In this document: positions 14,501 to 24,900 of the stretch, one piece after another | Layout of the letters: the number at the start of each line of letters is the position of its first letter | How positions within the stretch are numbered: position 1 is the first letter of the stretch | NCBI GenBank assembly: GCA_944989445.1 | Contig: CALYLW010000180.1 | Span: 1,442,798-1,506,797, forward strand | Direction of reading: 5' to 3' | Source of the DNA: Ampullaceana balthica | Taxonomy: Eukaryota; Mollusca; Gastropoda; Lymnaeidae | Length of the DNA stretch: 64,000 nt | The notes under the pieces: generated by a model | Database searches by the model: none | The model's input: the letters and a program-made list of their open reading frames with translations, nothing else | Told to the model about the DNA's origin: nothing | Position numbers and translations under genes: made by a program

Positions 14501-17500
14501 AAGTTAATATATGAGACATAACTAAGGGGGGGAGGTGGAAAACGCAAAATGTAAACAAAAGCACGCCGGTACATCCCACTAACATTGCAGCGTAAAGCTG
14601 GTTCACCCGGCGAAAGTAGGTCAGTGAAGCTTTAATCGAACCGAAATTATCTCCCCTGCCGCTAAATATAGGTGCTAGGTTAGCAGACGACAAATAAAAA
14701 TTCTAAAAATAGTGATTTATATAGATAAACTAAAAATGCATTCATTTAATTACGGTACGTTCGATCGATCTGAAATTTTGATACAATGCATTGTTAGGTG
14801 AGATGGGTCCGTGTGCCAAATTTCAGCTCTATGGCTTCACGGCAAGTGGGTCACTTTTTACTTCTGTTTTTCCGCGGTTGACGAACGAACGATGAGGCGG
14901 CGGTGAAGTTAATATAAGGGATTTAAAAATACCGTGACATACTTTATGGACGGCCCCCAGTGCCCTGTGTCTTGGAAATTAATACTTAATTTTTTTTTAA
15001 ATGGTGTTAAAACTAAATTTGGATAAAGGATTTTCAAAAATGCTAGTATTAAAAATCTTTTCTCTAAATGACCACTATTTTGTCATTTTTCTGAAAACTC
15101 ATTATTCAAAACTTTCTTTTACATGTGACAATTCAGTCTGGGAATGTTTTCCAGTCAGCTGTTTTCAATGAGACAATTCAGGTAGTTGATCCAGATGAGG
15201 GTCTTGATGGTGAAACGTAAGTTGCATTACTTAATAAAATAAATGTAAATCCTTGGGCAAACATGATGTGAAGTTGAACACAAATTATTGACAGTTAATG
15301 CTTAATCAAGGTTAATGGCTCAAGGGGGTCGTTCATAAAATAATTTTTCTCTTCTATGTTATGACGTGTTTGATCAACATAAGTATAGTCAGCAAACCTG
15401 AGTCACATTGATATGGTTCAGATTGAATATCTTAATATTATTTAAACTGGGTTGCACTATAATTATTACTTGGCAGTAAGGTATATCTGTAAAACTTATT
15501 GGATACAAATGGACATATCAGCATGAAAATAATAATTGGCAAGGTCCTTAATATTGAGCATTTACATGATTGTAAACGCAATCTGCTTGTCCTTGCAACA
15601 TAAAGTTAGAAGGTTGTTTGACCTGTGGATGTTCATATATTCATGGGATAAAATCTTCTAACATGTTAATGTGCTTCTGAATTAAAACATGATTACTTCA
15701 TATACAATATGTAATTTACAAAACAAACATTTTCCCCACAGATTTTTCCTATATGTCTTTTTGGCTGCTATTGTCATTTTATTGCTTGTGGGAGCTCAAC
15801 AACTTGTTGCTAACTTTGGGGTAAGTATTGCTTTTCTTTGATCTCCACTATTGAAAATCCTAATCCGTCAGTGGTCCATGGGCCATGTTGTTTTCCAATT
15901 GTGTACTTTTCTTCTTATTTTTTTTTACCATTTGTTGTTATATTTAAACTAAAGATTACTGGTACTGAGTGGTTTCACTGATTTCTGATGTGTCATTTGG
16001 TGGAGGGGGGCGGGGCATGTTTAAGCTAGACTTTTTAACTGAACTTCTATTGGTCTGTAACTGATTCATTTTATCAAATTGTTAATGTAACTTAAAATAT
16101 AAAAATTATGTATTCTTATGATTTTTGTTATGACTCTTTCAAATGATGAAGGTAAAGTTTTCTTGTTGGCAAAGTAAGACTAGATAATAAGGATAAGGGT
16201 GTACCGGATTTCTGCTTAGGCAAATCCGGAATCCGGCCTTTTTTAAAAATCCGCCTTCAGCTCGGATTTCACTTCATAAATCCGTTCTAGTGTACAATGC
16301 CGTTAGGGGTGGTGTGGTCAGACATGAACAGCTGTCATACCATACACATAATTGGCTAATTAAAAAAAAGGTCATTCAGTTATGCAGGTGCTGTTTTTGG
16401 TTTAGCGTTGAGGTGGCATTCATGTCATTTCCCATGACTTCAAAACCAGCATCCCCTTTGTAATTTTGAAATGGACATAACCCCTTGCCTTATGAAATGT
16501 TTTGAAGCAGAAGGAGGATATCCCTCTGGTGAATTTATGTTCTGGGTAGTTTATAGGAATGTAGCAGTATTGGGTAACCGGGTAAATAAAAAAGCATTGC
16601 TACCTGTGTAGTCACTAAAACTAGAACATTCAAAATGAGTCACAGAAAAGCCAGAAATCTGTGTTTACTCTATGACAAACACCTTTGTAATGAGCTTTGT
16701 TTTACCTCATTTAAATGCTAAACTTAAATTCAGTTAAGACCCTTCCCTGAAAGCAAAGTCATATTAATCAGCCTCCCCGTAGGTAGTAGGAGTTGTAGTA
16801 TAAGGATGGCCCCTATTATTTGCATAAACTGTCTTGCTATGGACAAACATCTACCCTTCAAGCCTGCTACATTAGATTAAAACCCTGGAATATGGGCAAG
16901 CAACCTCTAATTTGGATGTGTTGATTTGAAATTAAAATGCATCATTTTAAAAAATTGTAATTTTTTTTATTTTGCCAGAGAAAACGTCTTTCCAAACCCC
17001 GCCAGACAGTAGAGTTAGGGACACAAAATTCTGATGTTGATTATGACTGGCTCCCAAAAGAAACACTCCAGGGACTAAGTAAGTTTTGCTATCTTCATTT
17101 TTAATTTTTATATAATATTACATTTGTCTCTGGTGTATTTAAAATAGAAAGTTATCATTAGTGAATGAGCACTGTCCTGCATTAACCTCTAAATTAAATA
17201 ATAAAAATATTCAAGTAATTTTTTTTTACTTTAAGGCATGAATTTATTAGAAATAGTATGTTTGAAGTAATGACAGGGTATGTTTGAAGTAATGACAGGA
17301 ATGATAATGTTTGAAGTAATGACAGGGTATGTTTGAAGTAATGACAGGAATGATAATGTTTGAAGTAATGACAGGAATGATAATGTTTGAAGTAATGACA
17401 GGAATGATAATGTTTGAAGTAATGACAGGAATGATAATGTTTGAAGTAATGACAGGAATGATAATGTTTGAAGTAATGACAGGAATGATAATTTTATTGT

Positions 17501-17586
17501 TTCCAGACAAGTCACCAAGGAGATCCCCAAAGCAGTCGCCAAGGCAGAGGCGCAACCTGAGATCTACAGGTTCGGGGGAAGAGTAG
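2586..17586 (+). CDS. SSR1: Translocon-associated protein subunit alpha (TRAP-alpha, SSR1), 9 exons, 298 aa
   Basis: SSR1 is a type I ER membrane glycoprotein of the TRAP complex beside Sec61, aiding signal-peptide-dependent translocation. Exons: 2586-2661, 4108-4235, 7026-7119, 7682-7809, 12759-12890, 15137-15216, 15742-15820, 16979-17078 and 17507-17586; all introns are GT-AG and phases join. Residues 1-33 form a hydrophobic signal peptide ending near AFAQ. Residues 37-75 are acidic, as in other TRAP-alpha proteins. The lumenal domain carries family strings such as RQATFEYGF, RPFGL and NYKDQ, and a sequon N197-E-T at the conserved glycosylation region. One transmembrane segment spans about 214-235, followed by a basic, SP-rich cytosolic tail ending GSGEE. 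Length is close to the vertebrate protein (286 aa). The ATG precedes the hydrophobic stretch directly. I am very sure of the identity; the acidic exon boundaries rest on phase and splice-site fit. Confidence 0.95.
4239..5450 (+). mobile_element. Helitron-like element in SSR1 intron 2
   Basis: The 5' end reads TCTATATATATA directly after an A, and the 3' end has a small stem (ATCGT/ACGAT) followed by GGGTCTGTTAG and a T, close to the Helitron pattern (A|TC...hairpin...CTRR|T), although the last bases are TTAG rather than CTAG. The interior holds degenerate tandem blocks of roughly 300-400 bp, each containing a phrase like GGGGCC...AATGTCGTTTTTTGCTTA and ATATAAAAATTAGTTTA. No Rep/helicase coding is visible. 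Confidence 0.55.
6494..6921 (+). mobile_element. TIR element, family 'AAATCCCTTATAT', copy 1
   Basis: A 13-bp inverted terminal repeat, AAATCCCTTATAT at 6494-6506 and its complement at 6909-6921, encloses about 430 bp without a convincing ORF. A second copy lies in opposite orientation at 14439-14924, and a terminal fragment occurs near 41555-41612. Homology continues a little beyond the right TIR (GTCAAAAACTTTGTTTTTAC), so the true unit may be larger. Confidence 0.55.
8157..8600 (+). mobile_element. Non-autonomous hAT-like repeat, 'AAGGTTGTTAAGAC' family, copy 1
   Basis: The segment starts TAAGGTTGTTAAGACTGC and contains two GACCGGTTAA blocks. Related copies begin at about 9888 and 47023, and one copy ends at 46445 with ACCGGTTAACCATTAACAAC. 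The family is A+T-rich and has no intact coding region. The right end of this copy is not clear. 8600-9084 holds nothing else I can name. Confidence 0.5.
9085..9861 (+). mobile_element. hAT-like element with CGATAT-rich termini
   Basis: The termini TAGGGGTCTACCGATAT and TAGACCCCTA are inverted repeats. The internal sequence around 9440-9770 is also found at about 26850-27170, so this is a family with at least two copies. A short internal frame at 9381-9725 lacks recognisable transposase motifs. I could not find a convincing 8-bp target duplication, so the copy is probably old. Confidence 0.5.
9888..10660 (+). mobile_element. Non-autonomous hAT-like repeat, 'AAGGTTGTTAAGAC' family, copy 2
   Basis: It starts TAAGGTTGTCAAGACCGC and repeats the ACCGGTTAACC blocks of the 8157 copy. 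The interior includes TTGCTTCTGGTACTA, shared with about 45100. The right end is not resolved and the LINE fragment follows closely. Confidence 0.45.
10700..11870 (-). mobile_element. 5'-truncated non-LTR retrotransposon with RNase H domain
   Basis: This is the 3' part of a LINE on the minus strand: RNase H domain, zinc-knuckle-like tail, and a G+C-rich 3' region down to about 10700. Reverse transcriptase and endonuclease are absent, as expected from 5' truncation during target-primed insertion. It sits antisense in SSR1 intron 4. Confidence 0.75.
10977..11862 (-). pseudogene. LINE RNase H and C-terminal zinc-binding tail, one in-frame stop
   Basis: One continuous frame of about 295 codons, read from 11862 down, is interrupted by a single TGA at 11262-11264. 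RNase H acidic residues are visible: FTDGS near the start, then YDAELEAI, LFCDSRSAL and NEKADSLAK. After the stop the same frame continues with LRTEHC-like sequence (MRTEHCPTN), CRHCSQAPET and HLVTSCPVL, the Cys-rich tail typical of I/Jockey/R1-type LINEs. The nearly intact frame suggests recent insertion. In the living element it would remove RNA from the cDNA hybrid. The clade cannot be set without the RT domain. Confidence 0.8.
12924..14342 (+). mobile_element. Pogo/Tigger-like non-autonomous element, copy 1
   Basis: It is flanked by TA dinucleotides (12922-12923 and 14343-14344). It starts CAGTTGAACCCACTTAACTC and ends CCGTCTCCCACTG. Copies at 26376-28863, 39239-40756 and (inverted, truncated) 42420-43570 share the interior. 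TA target duplications and CAGT termini suit the pogo/Tigger group of Tc1-mariner elements. No transposase frame survives. It lies in SSR1 intron 5. Confidence 0.65.
14439..14924 (-). mobile_element. TIR element, family 'AAATCCCTTATAT', copy 2 (inverted)
   Basis: Same 13-bp termini as the 6494 copy (14439-14451 and 14912-14924), in opposite orientation, with matching interior strings such as GCATTTTTAGTTTATCTATA on the complementary strand. Directly to the right, 14935-14962 is a terminal scrap of the GGCCGTCC family. It lies in SSR1 intron 5. Confidence 0.55.
17253..17487. repeat. Minisatellite next to the last SSR1 acceptor
   Basis: Nine copies of GTTTGAAGTAATGACAGG are separated either by GTAT (22-bp unit) or by AATGATAAT (27-bp unit). 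The last six units are the 27-bp type and nearly identical. The array ends about 20 bases before exon 9 and so occupies the probable branch-point region of SSR1 intron 8. The 27-bp period leaves all frames open on both strands, which explains apparent short ORFs here. Confidence 0.95.
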
Positions 17587-18984
17587 ATAATATTTTTAAA
17601 TTAGGATATTTTGTTTCATTTTTTTTGTCAAGCATATTTCATTGTCAGAAAAAAAATCATATTTATCAAAATAAATATTTTTTTCCCCCAATTCATGATG
17701 CATTAGTTGATCATTTAATAGTGGTGGCCATGTTCACGACAGTGTGAGCAAATGCCAATTAATGAGTTGACCAAGAACTGCTCATGTTGAGTATGTATAC
17801 CTGAAGAGCTGAGTTCTAGATTTTCAAAGCCTGCTGTGGATCTTTTTACAAAGTCAAGATTGTATTTCTTGCATACAGCAGTCAGTACAGCAGTCCAATT
17901 TCAAGAAGCATAATTTGATTGTGTGTTAGATCCCACCTCTGAGAGAAAGAGTGCCCCTCAATGGTGAAAGTTTTGTGAATGATTTTGCTGACACTTCTCA
18001 TGTTAACTAATGGTGGTTGGGAAATAAAATTATTTATTAGCCATTTTTTGAAATTGCATTGTACCATTTTCAAACATATAGTTTCCCATCTAAAGATTAG
18101 CACAAAATTGAATTAAATTAAGATTACAACAATTTTTTTTAAGCGGCTTGTCAGATACCTTAATTTGTCTTTATAGATTTTGTTAGTTTTTTTTATTGTT
18201 CATTCCAATCTGTTCAGAAGAATGAAAGCTATTTTGTGAAAAGTGGTAAAATAAATTTTTATTTTTAACTTTTTCTTTAATCTTTTACATTTGTCTCAAG
18301 TGTGATCTGTTGTCTTGGAAACAGGCTCCTTTATATTAATAGTTTATATCACTACTGACATATAACTGTACACAGCAACCTCTGCTTAAATTTTAAATGT
18401 TTGTTATTGGCAGCTGTCTAAATTTAATTTTTCTTATTGGTTAGATAATATTGTTTTTAACTCCTTACTTTCTTGGAATAAGTTGGGACAAACCAACACC
18501 TTAATTTTTTTATAAATGGAACTGTTGTAAGTTTTATACTACCACTACAAACTTGAAATGGGTGAAGACATAAAAGTAGTTTTTCTAGTCGTACTCATTT
18601 TTTGAGTTCAATTGTATAAAAGCCATGATCACAAGTACAAAACATTTTATTTGATATATATGGTAATATTTATTTACCAGCATGTCATAAATTATATCTG
18701 AAATAAATATTTTTCACAATCGCACTTTTGGAATTGACCAAAACAAGATCTAAATTAAAATATTATTCTACAATGACTAGGATTTGGGCAATCCTTGTTT
18801 TTTTTTAACGGTCCAATCATCACAGAATTCTAGTCATTTCCTACCTAAAACCATTGAAGTAAAAGCATTATTATTATTATAATATCCTTTCAATGTAAAC
18901 AAGAAATTTGAGTTTAATTTAATTATAGCAAGTGTATAATCCTTGAACTTGAATGAATTGTTGAGATCTACTTGTTGAACCAAT
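17587..18984. other. Convergent 3' UTR region of SSR1 and TRAPPC2L
   Basis: The two genes point at each other across about 1.4 kb. AATAAA hexamers for SSR1 occur near 17669, 18250 and 18704. The complement TTTATT for the minus-strand gene occurs near 18258 and 18669. No coding sequence or transposon is recognised. Overlapping 3' UTRs are likely, but poly(A) sites cannot be chosen from sequence alone. Confidence 0.6.
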
Positions 18985-21900
18985 TTAGTCTTGCTGTAAC
19001 ATTGCAGTAACTACATTTTCAAAAGTTCTGTAGGTATTTATATTTTTGTTAATACTTTTATATTCCACTAAATACACAAATTTTTTAATCTGAGCGTGAT
19101 GTACTATCAATGCTAACTAAATATATCAACCTAAAAATTTGCTACAAATACACACCAGCACTATAAAAATGAAGTATAGTAATAGAGAATTCTTACTTAG
19201 ATGTAATATTCTCTCCAGGTTTGTAAAATGGGTTGCAAAGCATATCCACATATGCATTGTGTAACTTCTTAAACATCTGTGGGGAAAGTGGGAATAGAAA
19301 ATGAGATATAAATGGGTTAAAAAATTATTTCTAGTTCTAGAAACCATTAAATTTTTGTAATAGTATATAGGACTGATAAAGCTTTTAAATTTAATACAAG
19401 ATACACAAAAAAATTGATAACAATAAATTATTTTATTAATTGACTAATACAAAACACGTTTCAGCTTATGTGTCTGTCAGTACAAATAACTAATTATATT
19501 TACATTATGTAAAATATTCTATTTCTATATCATTTAAAAATAACTACGTAAAGATAAAAAGAAGAAATAAACTCGCAAAAGAAACAATAATACAGGATAT
19601 AAGTATAAGAAAAGGGAGGAAGTATCAAAAGTTACAGTGAAAATAATATACCCCAGTTAATTAAAATTGTGAATTTGGTTTAATCCATTTGCAGCCAAAG
19701 TACCAAATCATTACATAAATTATAAATGCCCATGCAGATCTTATGGGTATTGCTCGCATATAAAATGCCAGTAACTTTGAGTAACTGCAATATCTGAAAT
19801 CCTGCCATGATCTGCACTGATAAAGTGTTTAGAGACACGACATAGAGCCTGTTTATATATATATTGTACTGTACAGGTGTTCTATGTCTCATTGAGATTT
19901 TATTGCACCACTTGCAAAAGAATTGCATAAATCACATTGTAATTTGTGCAAGTGAAACCATCTTTTATTTTAAATTTTTCAAGAGTGGAAGTGGAAGAAA
20001 TTCTATGAATTTCGATTAAATATGGAACAATATTGCAATGGTTGCAAATGTGTGCTTTCATAGTAGGGTGGTGACTTCTTACAAGTATATCTTTAAGACC
20101 CCTATCTCTTCGTAAAGCTAGTTGGTCATTCAAAAAGACCATAACCACTTCCTTCATAATATTTTGTAGTTTTTTAATTGGTTGTTCAGAGACTAGAGAA
20201 AGATTCTGCCTAGCATCTTGAATATTATTTGCAGGGTAATGATAGGATGTTTTTAGGTGCACTCAACCCAAGATACTCTGGAATCTCATTTGTGCTCTCC
20301 AGCTGCTCTGCTCATTTCATTTTGAACCTTTGTTTAACAGTAAATTAGAAAATGAGACAAAGAGAGAAAAATAAAATCTCATTTCCATATTGAACAACTT
20401 TAGGCAGGCATTAAAAACGAGTTATTTTTTGTGCTGTATTTTTTTTCCAATAACTTATTTTGAGCGGTGCGCTTTCAAAAATATTTTGTTGTCAAATTAA
20501 GGTGCGCACATTTTCGTGGAGGCATATTCAAACGGTAACCAGACAAAACGACAAGGCGACAAACATAGTTCAAAATGGGACAAAGAAAAAAAATGCAATG
20601 ATTTTGACTGAAGAGCGTTATTAGTTTTGGCCGCAGAGCTATTATTATTGAGTCTGACACCCTTAGTCTATGTCAATGGTGGTCAAACTGCGGCTCGTGG
20701 ATCTTCTGTGTTCACTTTGCGGCTCGCAAACAATTGATCAAAATAAAAAATTTGGTTTCAAATATATACTGTGAAATACATTTAACAGGAAAAACGCTTA
20801 AGAAGAAATATCTGCCAACGAAACATAAAATACGTCCAGACAAAATACAAATTATTTTGACACACCTTTTTTCCCTGAGCATAAAACACAAATCTATTAA
20901 CACTAAAAGATTTAGGGATGAATCAAGGAAAACACAGCACCCCAGAGAATTAAAAGGGGTTGGTATTTTGTGTTATTAATAATAACATCCCTGCTTTTAT
21001 TATATGACAGAACTCTAACTTCAACTTTGTTTTGAAATACAACATATTTTTGAGTTATCTGTTGAGACAGAGGAGCCAATGTTGTTTATCTACCCCCCCC
21101 CCTCTCCACTCCTATCCCCACCATACTTAAAAAACACATAATCTATTATTGGGTTTTAACAAAAATAACTTTCAGTCATTCAATGATTTTGACTGTAATA
21201 ACAAAAATAAATGAAAGTTTAAAAATAAATCTGGACAGAAACAAATGGTGGAAAATATTTTTGACTTTTAAAAGTTGAAGGGACCGATAAGTGGGTTGGT
21301 GATGTAAACTGTTAAATTTCTTGTTCCCGTTTTGATAAAAATCCAGGAAACGAAAATATAAAGAAGAAAATAGAAGCTTTCTACCAGAATGGGAAAAGGA
21401 TTTTGCATTTATTGATAAAGAGGATTGCTGGTCCTTGTGCAAAGTAAAAAAAAACTCTTGCAAAGTTGCAGAACATCCATTTTGTGTGCAATATTTTACA
21501 AAATTTTGCTGTGCAGTAATTCTAAACTGCTGCGTGGCAGCGGTCAGATATCTGCGCAGCCGCTCAGCTTAAAGGGAACATTGGTGGGTACGTGAGTGTT
21601 AATGTCTCAATGTGGCTCTCAAAGTTTTTTGAATATTAATAAAATGGCTCTCAGTTACTACAGATCTGGCCCCCCCTTGTCTATGTTCAAAGTGACCTAT
21701 TAAATCATATTAAATTGAACTGTGGCCTTTTTTTACTGGTACTTTCTTTATTTTATAATTTATAGATATTTAAAAAATGTTTCTGAAGGGTGAACACATT
21801 CTTTGCCGATTCTTCCCACGAGCCAGAGTTTATACCAACCATTTATTCATTTGATATTTGTACTACACATATGTTAAGTTAAAAAATAAACTCAAATGCT

Positions 21901-24900
21901 GGACTTTCAGACTTAAAACTAACTTGGAATTAGAAATTTTTTAAAAATAATAAATTGGCAAGGATAATGGGCATTATCAAAACAATATTTTGAGTCCGGT
22001 TAAAAATAACCATGCATAATTGAACTTGAACCCAGCAGCTGGGTAGGTTAGGGCCTTAGTCTTATTATTTATGCAGCACAAAAGTAAGGGGTGCCCACCC
22101 CACTTGCCAAAACAGACTAATATCACAGTAAATGGCTCTATTTTTACTTTTTCTACAATCAATATACATAATTTGCAAAGCTAGCTATGGCATCCGTCCA
22201 TCCTCATGGGATGATGGCATTTCCTCCTGCTCCTCTACTCCCCTTTCTCCTGGCCCTTTTCTCATCGCTTCTGGCTGTAAGGGAAGCTTCCACAACTTGA
22301 ATGCCCTCGCGTACTTTTGCCCGCCAAGAGGTGCGCTCCTCAGCAATGGTCTCCCACGTTTTATGGTCAATCTGCGTCGGAGTCATGTCTTTCTTGCAGA
22401 CATCCTTGAAGCGTAAGCAGGGAAGTCCTCTCTTCCGCATACCAGTTGCCAGCTCGCCGTAAAGAAGGGCTCTTGGAATGCGCTCCGAGCTCATATGTCC
22501 CAGCCACCGCAGGCGCCTCTCACTCAGGATTGAGTGCATGCTCAGCATATGACTCCTTCTGAGTACCTCAACATTCGTGATCTTGTCCTGCCACTTGATG
22601 TGCAGAATCCTGCGCAAGCATCATAAGTGGAAGCTGTTGAGTTGCTTTGTTTGTTTGGCATAGGTCGTCTAGCACTCGCCATAGAGGAGTGTGCTGAGCA
22701 CGCAGGCCTGGTACAGTGATTTTCGTCCTATCAGTGAGCTGTGCATTGTTTCACTCTTTGATTCAGCCTAGCCATTGATGATGCAGCCTTACCGATTCTG
22801 GTTTCAATTTCCTTTTCCAGGGAGAGTGTGCTTGTGATGTTACTGCCAAGGTAGGTAAAATCCTCGACGACAAGGTGTTTCCCTCAATGGAGATTGCTGG
22901 GAAGCAGTCTGTTCCTTGTCTCATAATGTTGGTCTTTTTGAGGCTTATCGTTAGACCAAAATCCTTGCATGTCTCTGAGATCTTATTTACCAAAAGTTGG
23001 AGACCTATCTCTGAATGTGAGGTAAGGGCTGCGTCATCCGCAAAGAGCAACTCTCTAATTAAAACATTTTCCACTTTTCTCTTCGCATGGAGACGGCTGA
23101 TGTTGTATAGATTTCCATCCGTCCTTTATTTTATAAAGCAGCGCACCAAATTACTGCACCAAAGATAACTCTTTTCGAACGTTCGGCATAAAATTGTTCA
23201 ATATGAAAATAAATGAATAAAATAAAAATAAATGAACCTTCCGTATTACATTATTTTTTATTCTGATGTGTATTTATTTTGAAAACTTCCGTTATTTTTG
23301 ACGGGTGATACACTAGGTTGACATAATTTACTTGTAATTTTACTAGCCAAAAGTGAACGCTCTCACTGACCCAAACTGGATTCACAGATCACATGACTTT
23401 ATCACAGGCCACGGCTATGAGAGGATTGACTTGCACAAAGCCCAGTAGCCTTTAAATACCCCATCTAATGTCAGGTACCCATCAGAGCTGGGTGGACTCG
23501 GGGACGACCTTAGACCATGAGAACAAGTCCCTAACTCTTACAGTGACTCAAACGTGTGACTCTCGGTATGCCAGCCAAGCACGCATGCGGCTTGAGCACG
23601 GTCATAAAAACTAAATCAGTATACAGATGACCATAATTTATATTTTATGAACCCTAAACTACCAGTGTTTTACCAAACAAGTTTTCAGTTTTTCAACTTC
23701 AACTCATAGACTCATAGAAAAATTTTGTTTTACTCACTGTTCTTATTTCATTATCCCTAAGTGATGCATTCAAAGAGTCAACAACAATGACAAACTTAAC
23801 CTTAGTATTGGTGACATAGCCATATCTTAGTACAGTTAAGAAAAAGATCTCAAACATATAAGTCCTTGGCACACAATAAATTGTATATACATGTACAGCT
23901 CAAGGATTTAATCCTTAATCACTTACCAGTAATGTAAAGAAATTGACATATTTCTCTAAAACTCAATTTATTTGGTCTGTCAAATAAATCAAAAAAGACA
24001 TTTTTAATGAAATTCTATGTCAGTTACTGTTACTCAGGGGTCAGCAAACTTTTTTCCCCATTACTCCAAAACACAAAAGTTTATGTTGACATTAACCCCG
24101 GAGGCGGGAGGTCCTGCCCACAGGACTCGAGTGTTGTAAGTCCCCCTCTCACCCCAAAGAAAGGTCTGGGTATAAGCCCCAGCTGAAAATGAATCTTGTG
24201 AGTTTTAGAAGCCTTACAATGAGTGACAAGTGTCGCAATTCGAGAAGAGTAGAAGACATCACAATTTACTCTTCAATTGTTTGAAAACCTTTGTATTTGT
24301 TGTGAACATATGCCATAAGCATAATTAATGGCATCAGTGGTCTCATTAAGCTGAATAGAAAAGAATTTACTCACATTTATAGAATGCGTTTTCTGGAAAG
24401 AACCTGTTGAATAGTGGGCTTATCTTCCAAGCATAAACGTACACATGACGGATTTTTAATATACCTGGCGAATTTTATGTCCAAAATGAATCTGCATTAC
24501 TCCCAAGAATTCTCTCTTTACCCCAAATGGGGTAATTTACCCCTGTTCGCTGACCCCTGCTGTTACTAAATAAAAAATTTGGCTAGCAAATTTTTTAAAT
24601 TTTTTTTTAAATGTGTAGTATGCCTAATTTAAAAACTTCTGAATGGTCCATATAAGTTTAAGTGATTCAGTTTACTCTTTTTCTTTTTTTAAATTGCTCT
24701 AGAGCAGTGGCATAGGGAAGAGATGGATGTCTGCCCCAAGTGTCATTTTCTTCTCTATTTTTTTTAGAAGCATCACAATCTGCAAACTTCAGAGTTATTT
24801 AGAACAGAATTTAGTGGCAAAATTTGGCTACCCCTGGCTACACCAGTGGGTATTGTAAGCTGGTGCAACATATTTCAAGAATTGAAATTTACATTAATAA

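Noticed and set aside
17247..17555. Long repetitive ORFs on both strands (FLSLLQT, MTGMIMFEV and IIIPVITSN repeats)
   Set aside because: They are translations of the 27-bp minisatellite, whose length is divisible by three, so no frame meets a stop.
17690..17770. Minus-strand AFAHTVVNMATTIK as last exon of TRAPPC2L
   Set aside because: It looks like the family's C-terminus, but no AG acceptor lies between the peptide and an upstream stop. The exon at 18985-19027 fits phase, acceptor and sequence.
19090..19115. Alternative last TRAPPC2L exon after TAGTTAG (NIDSTSRSD)
   Set aside because: The phase works, but the peptide does not resemble the family C-terminus, unlike [10 protein letters not shown] from 19027.
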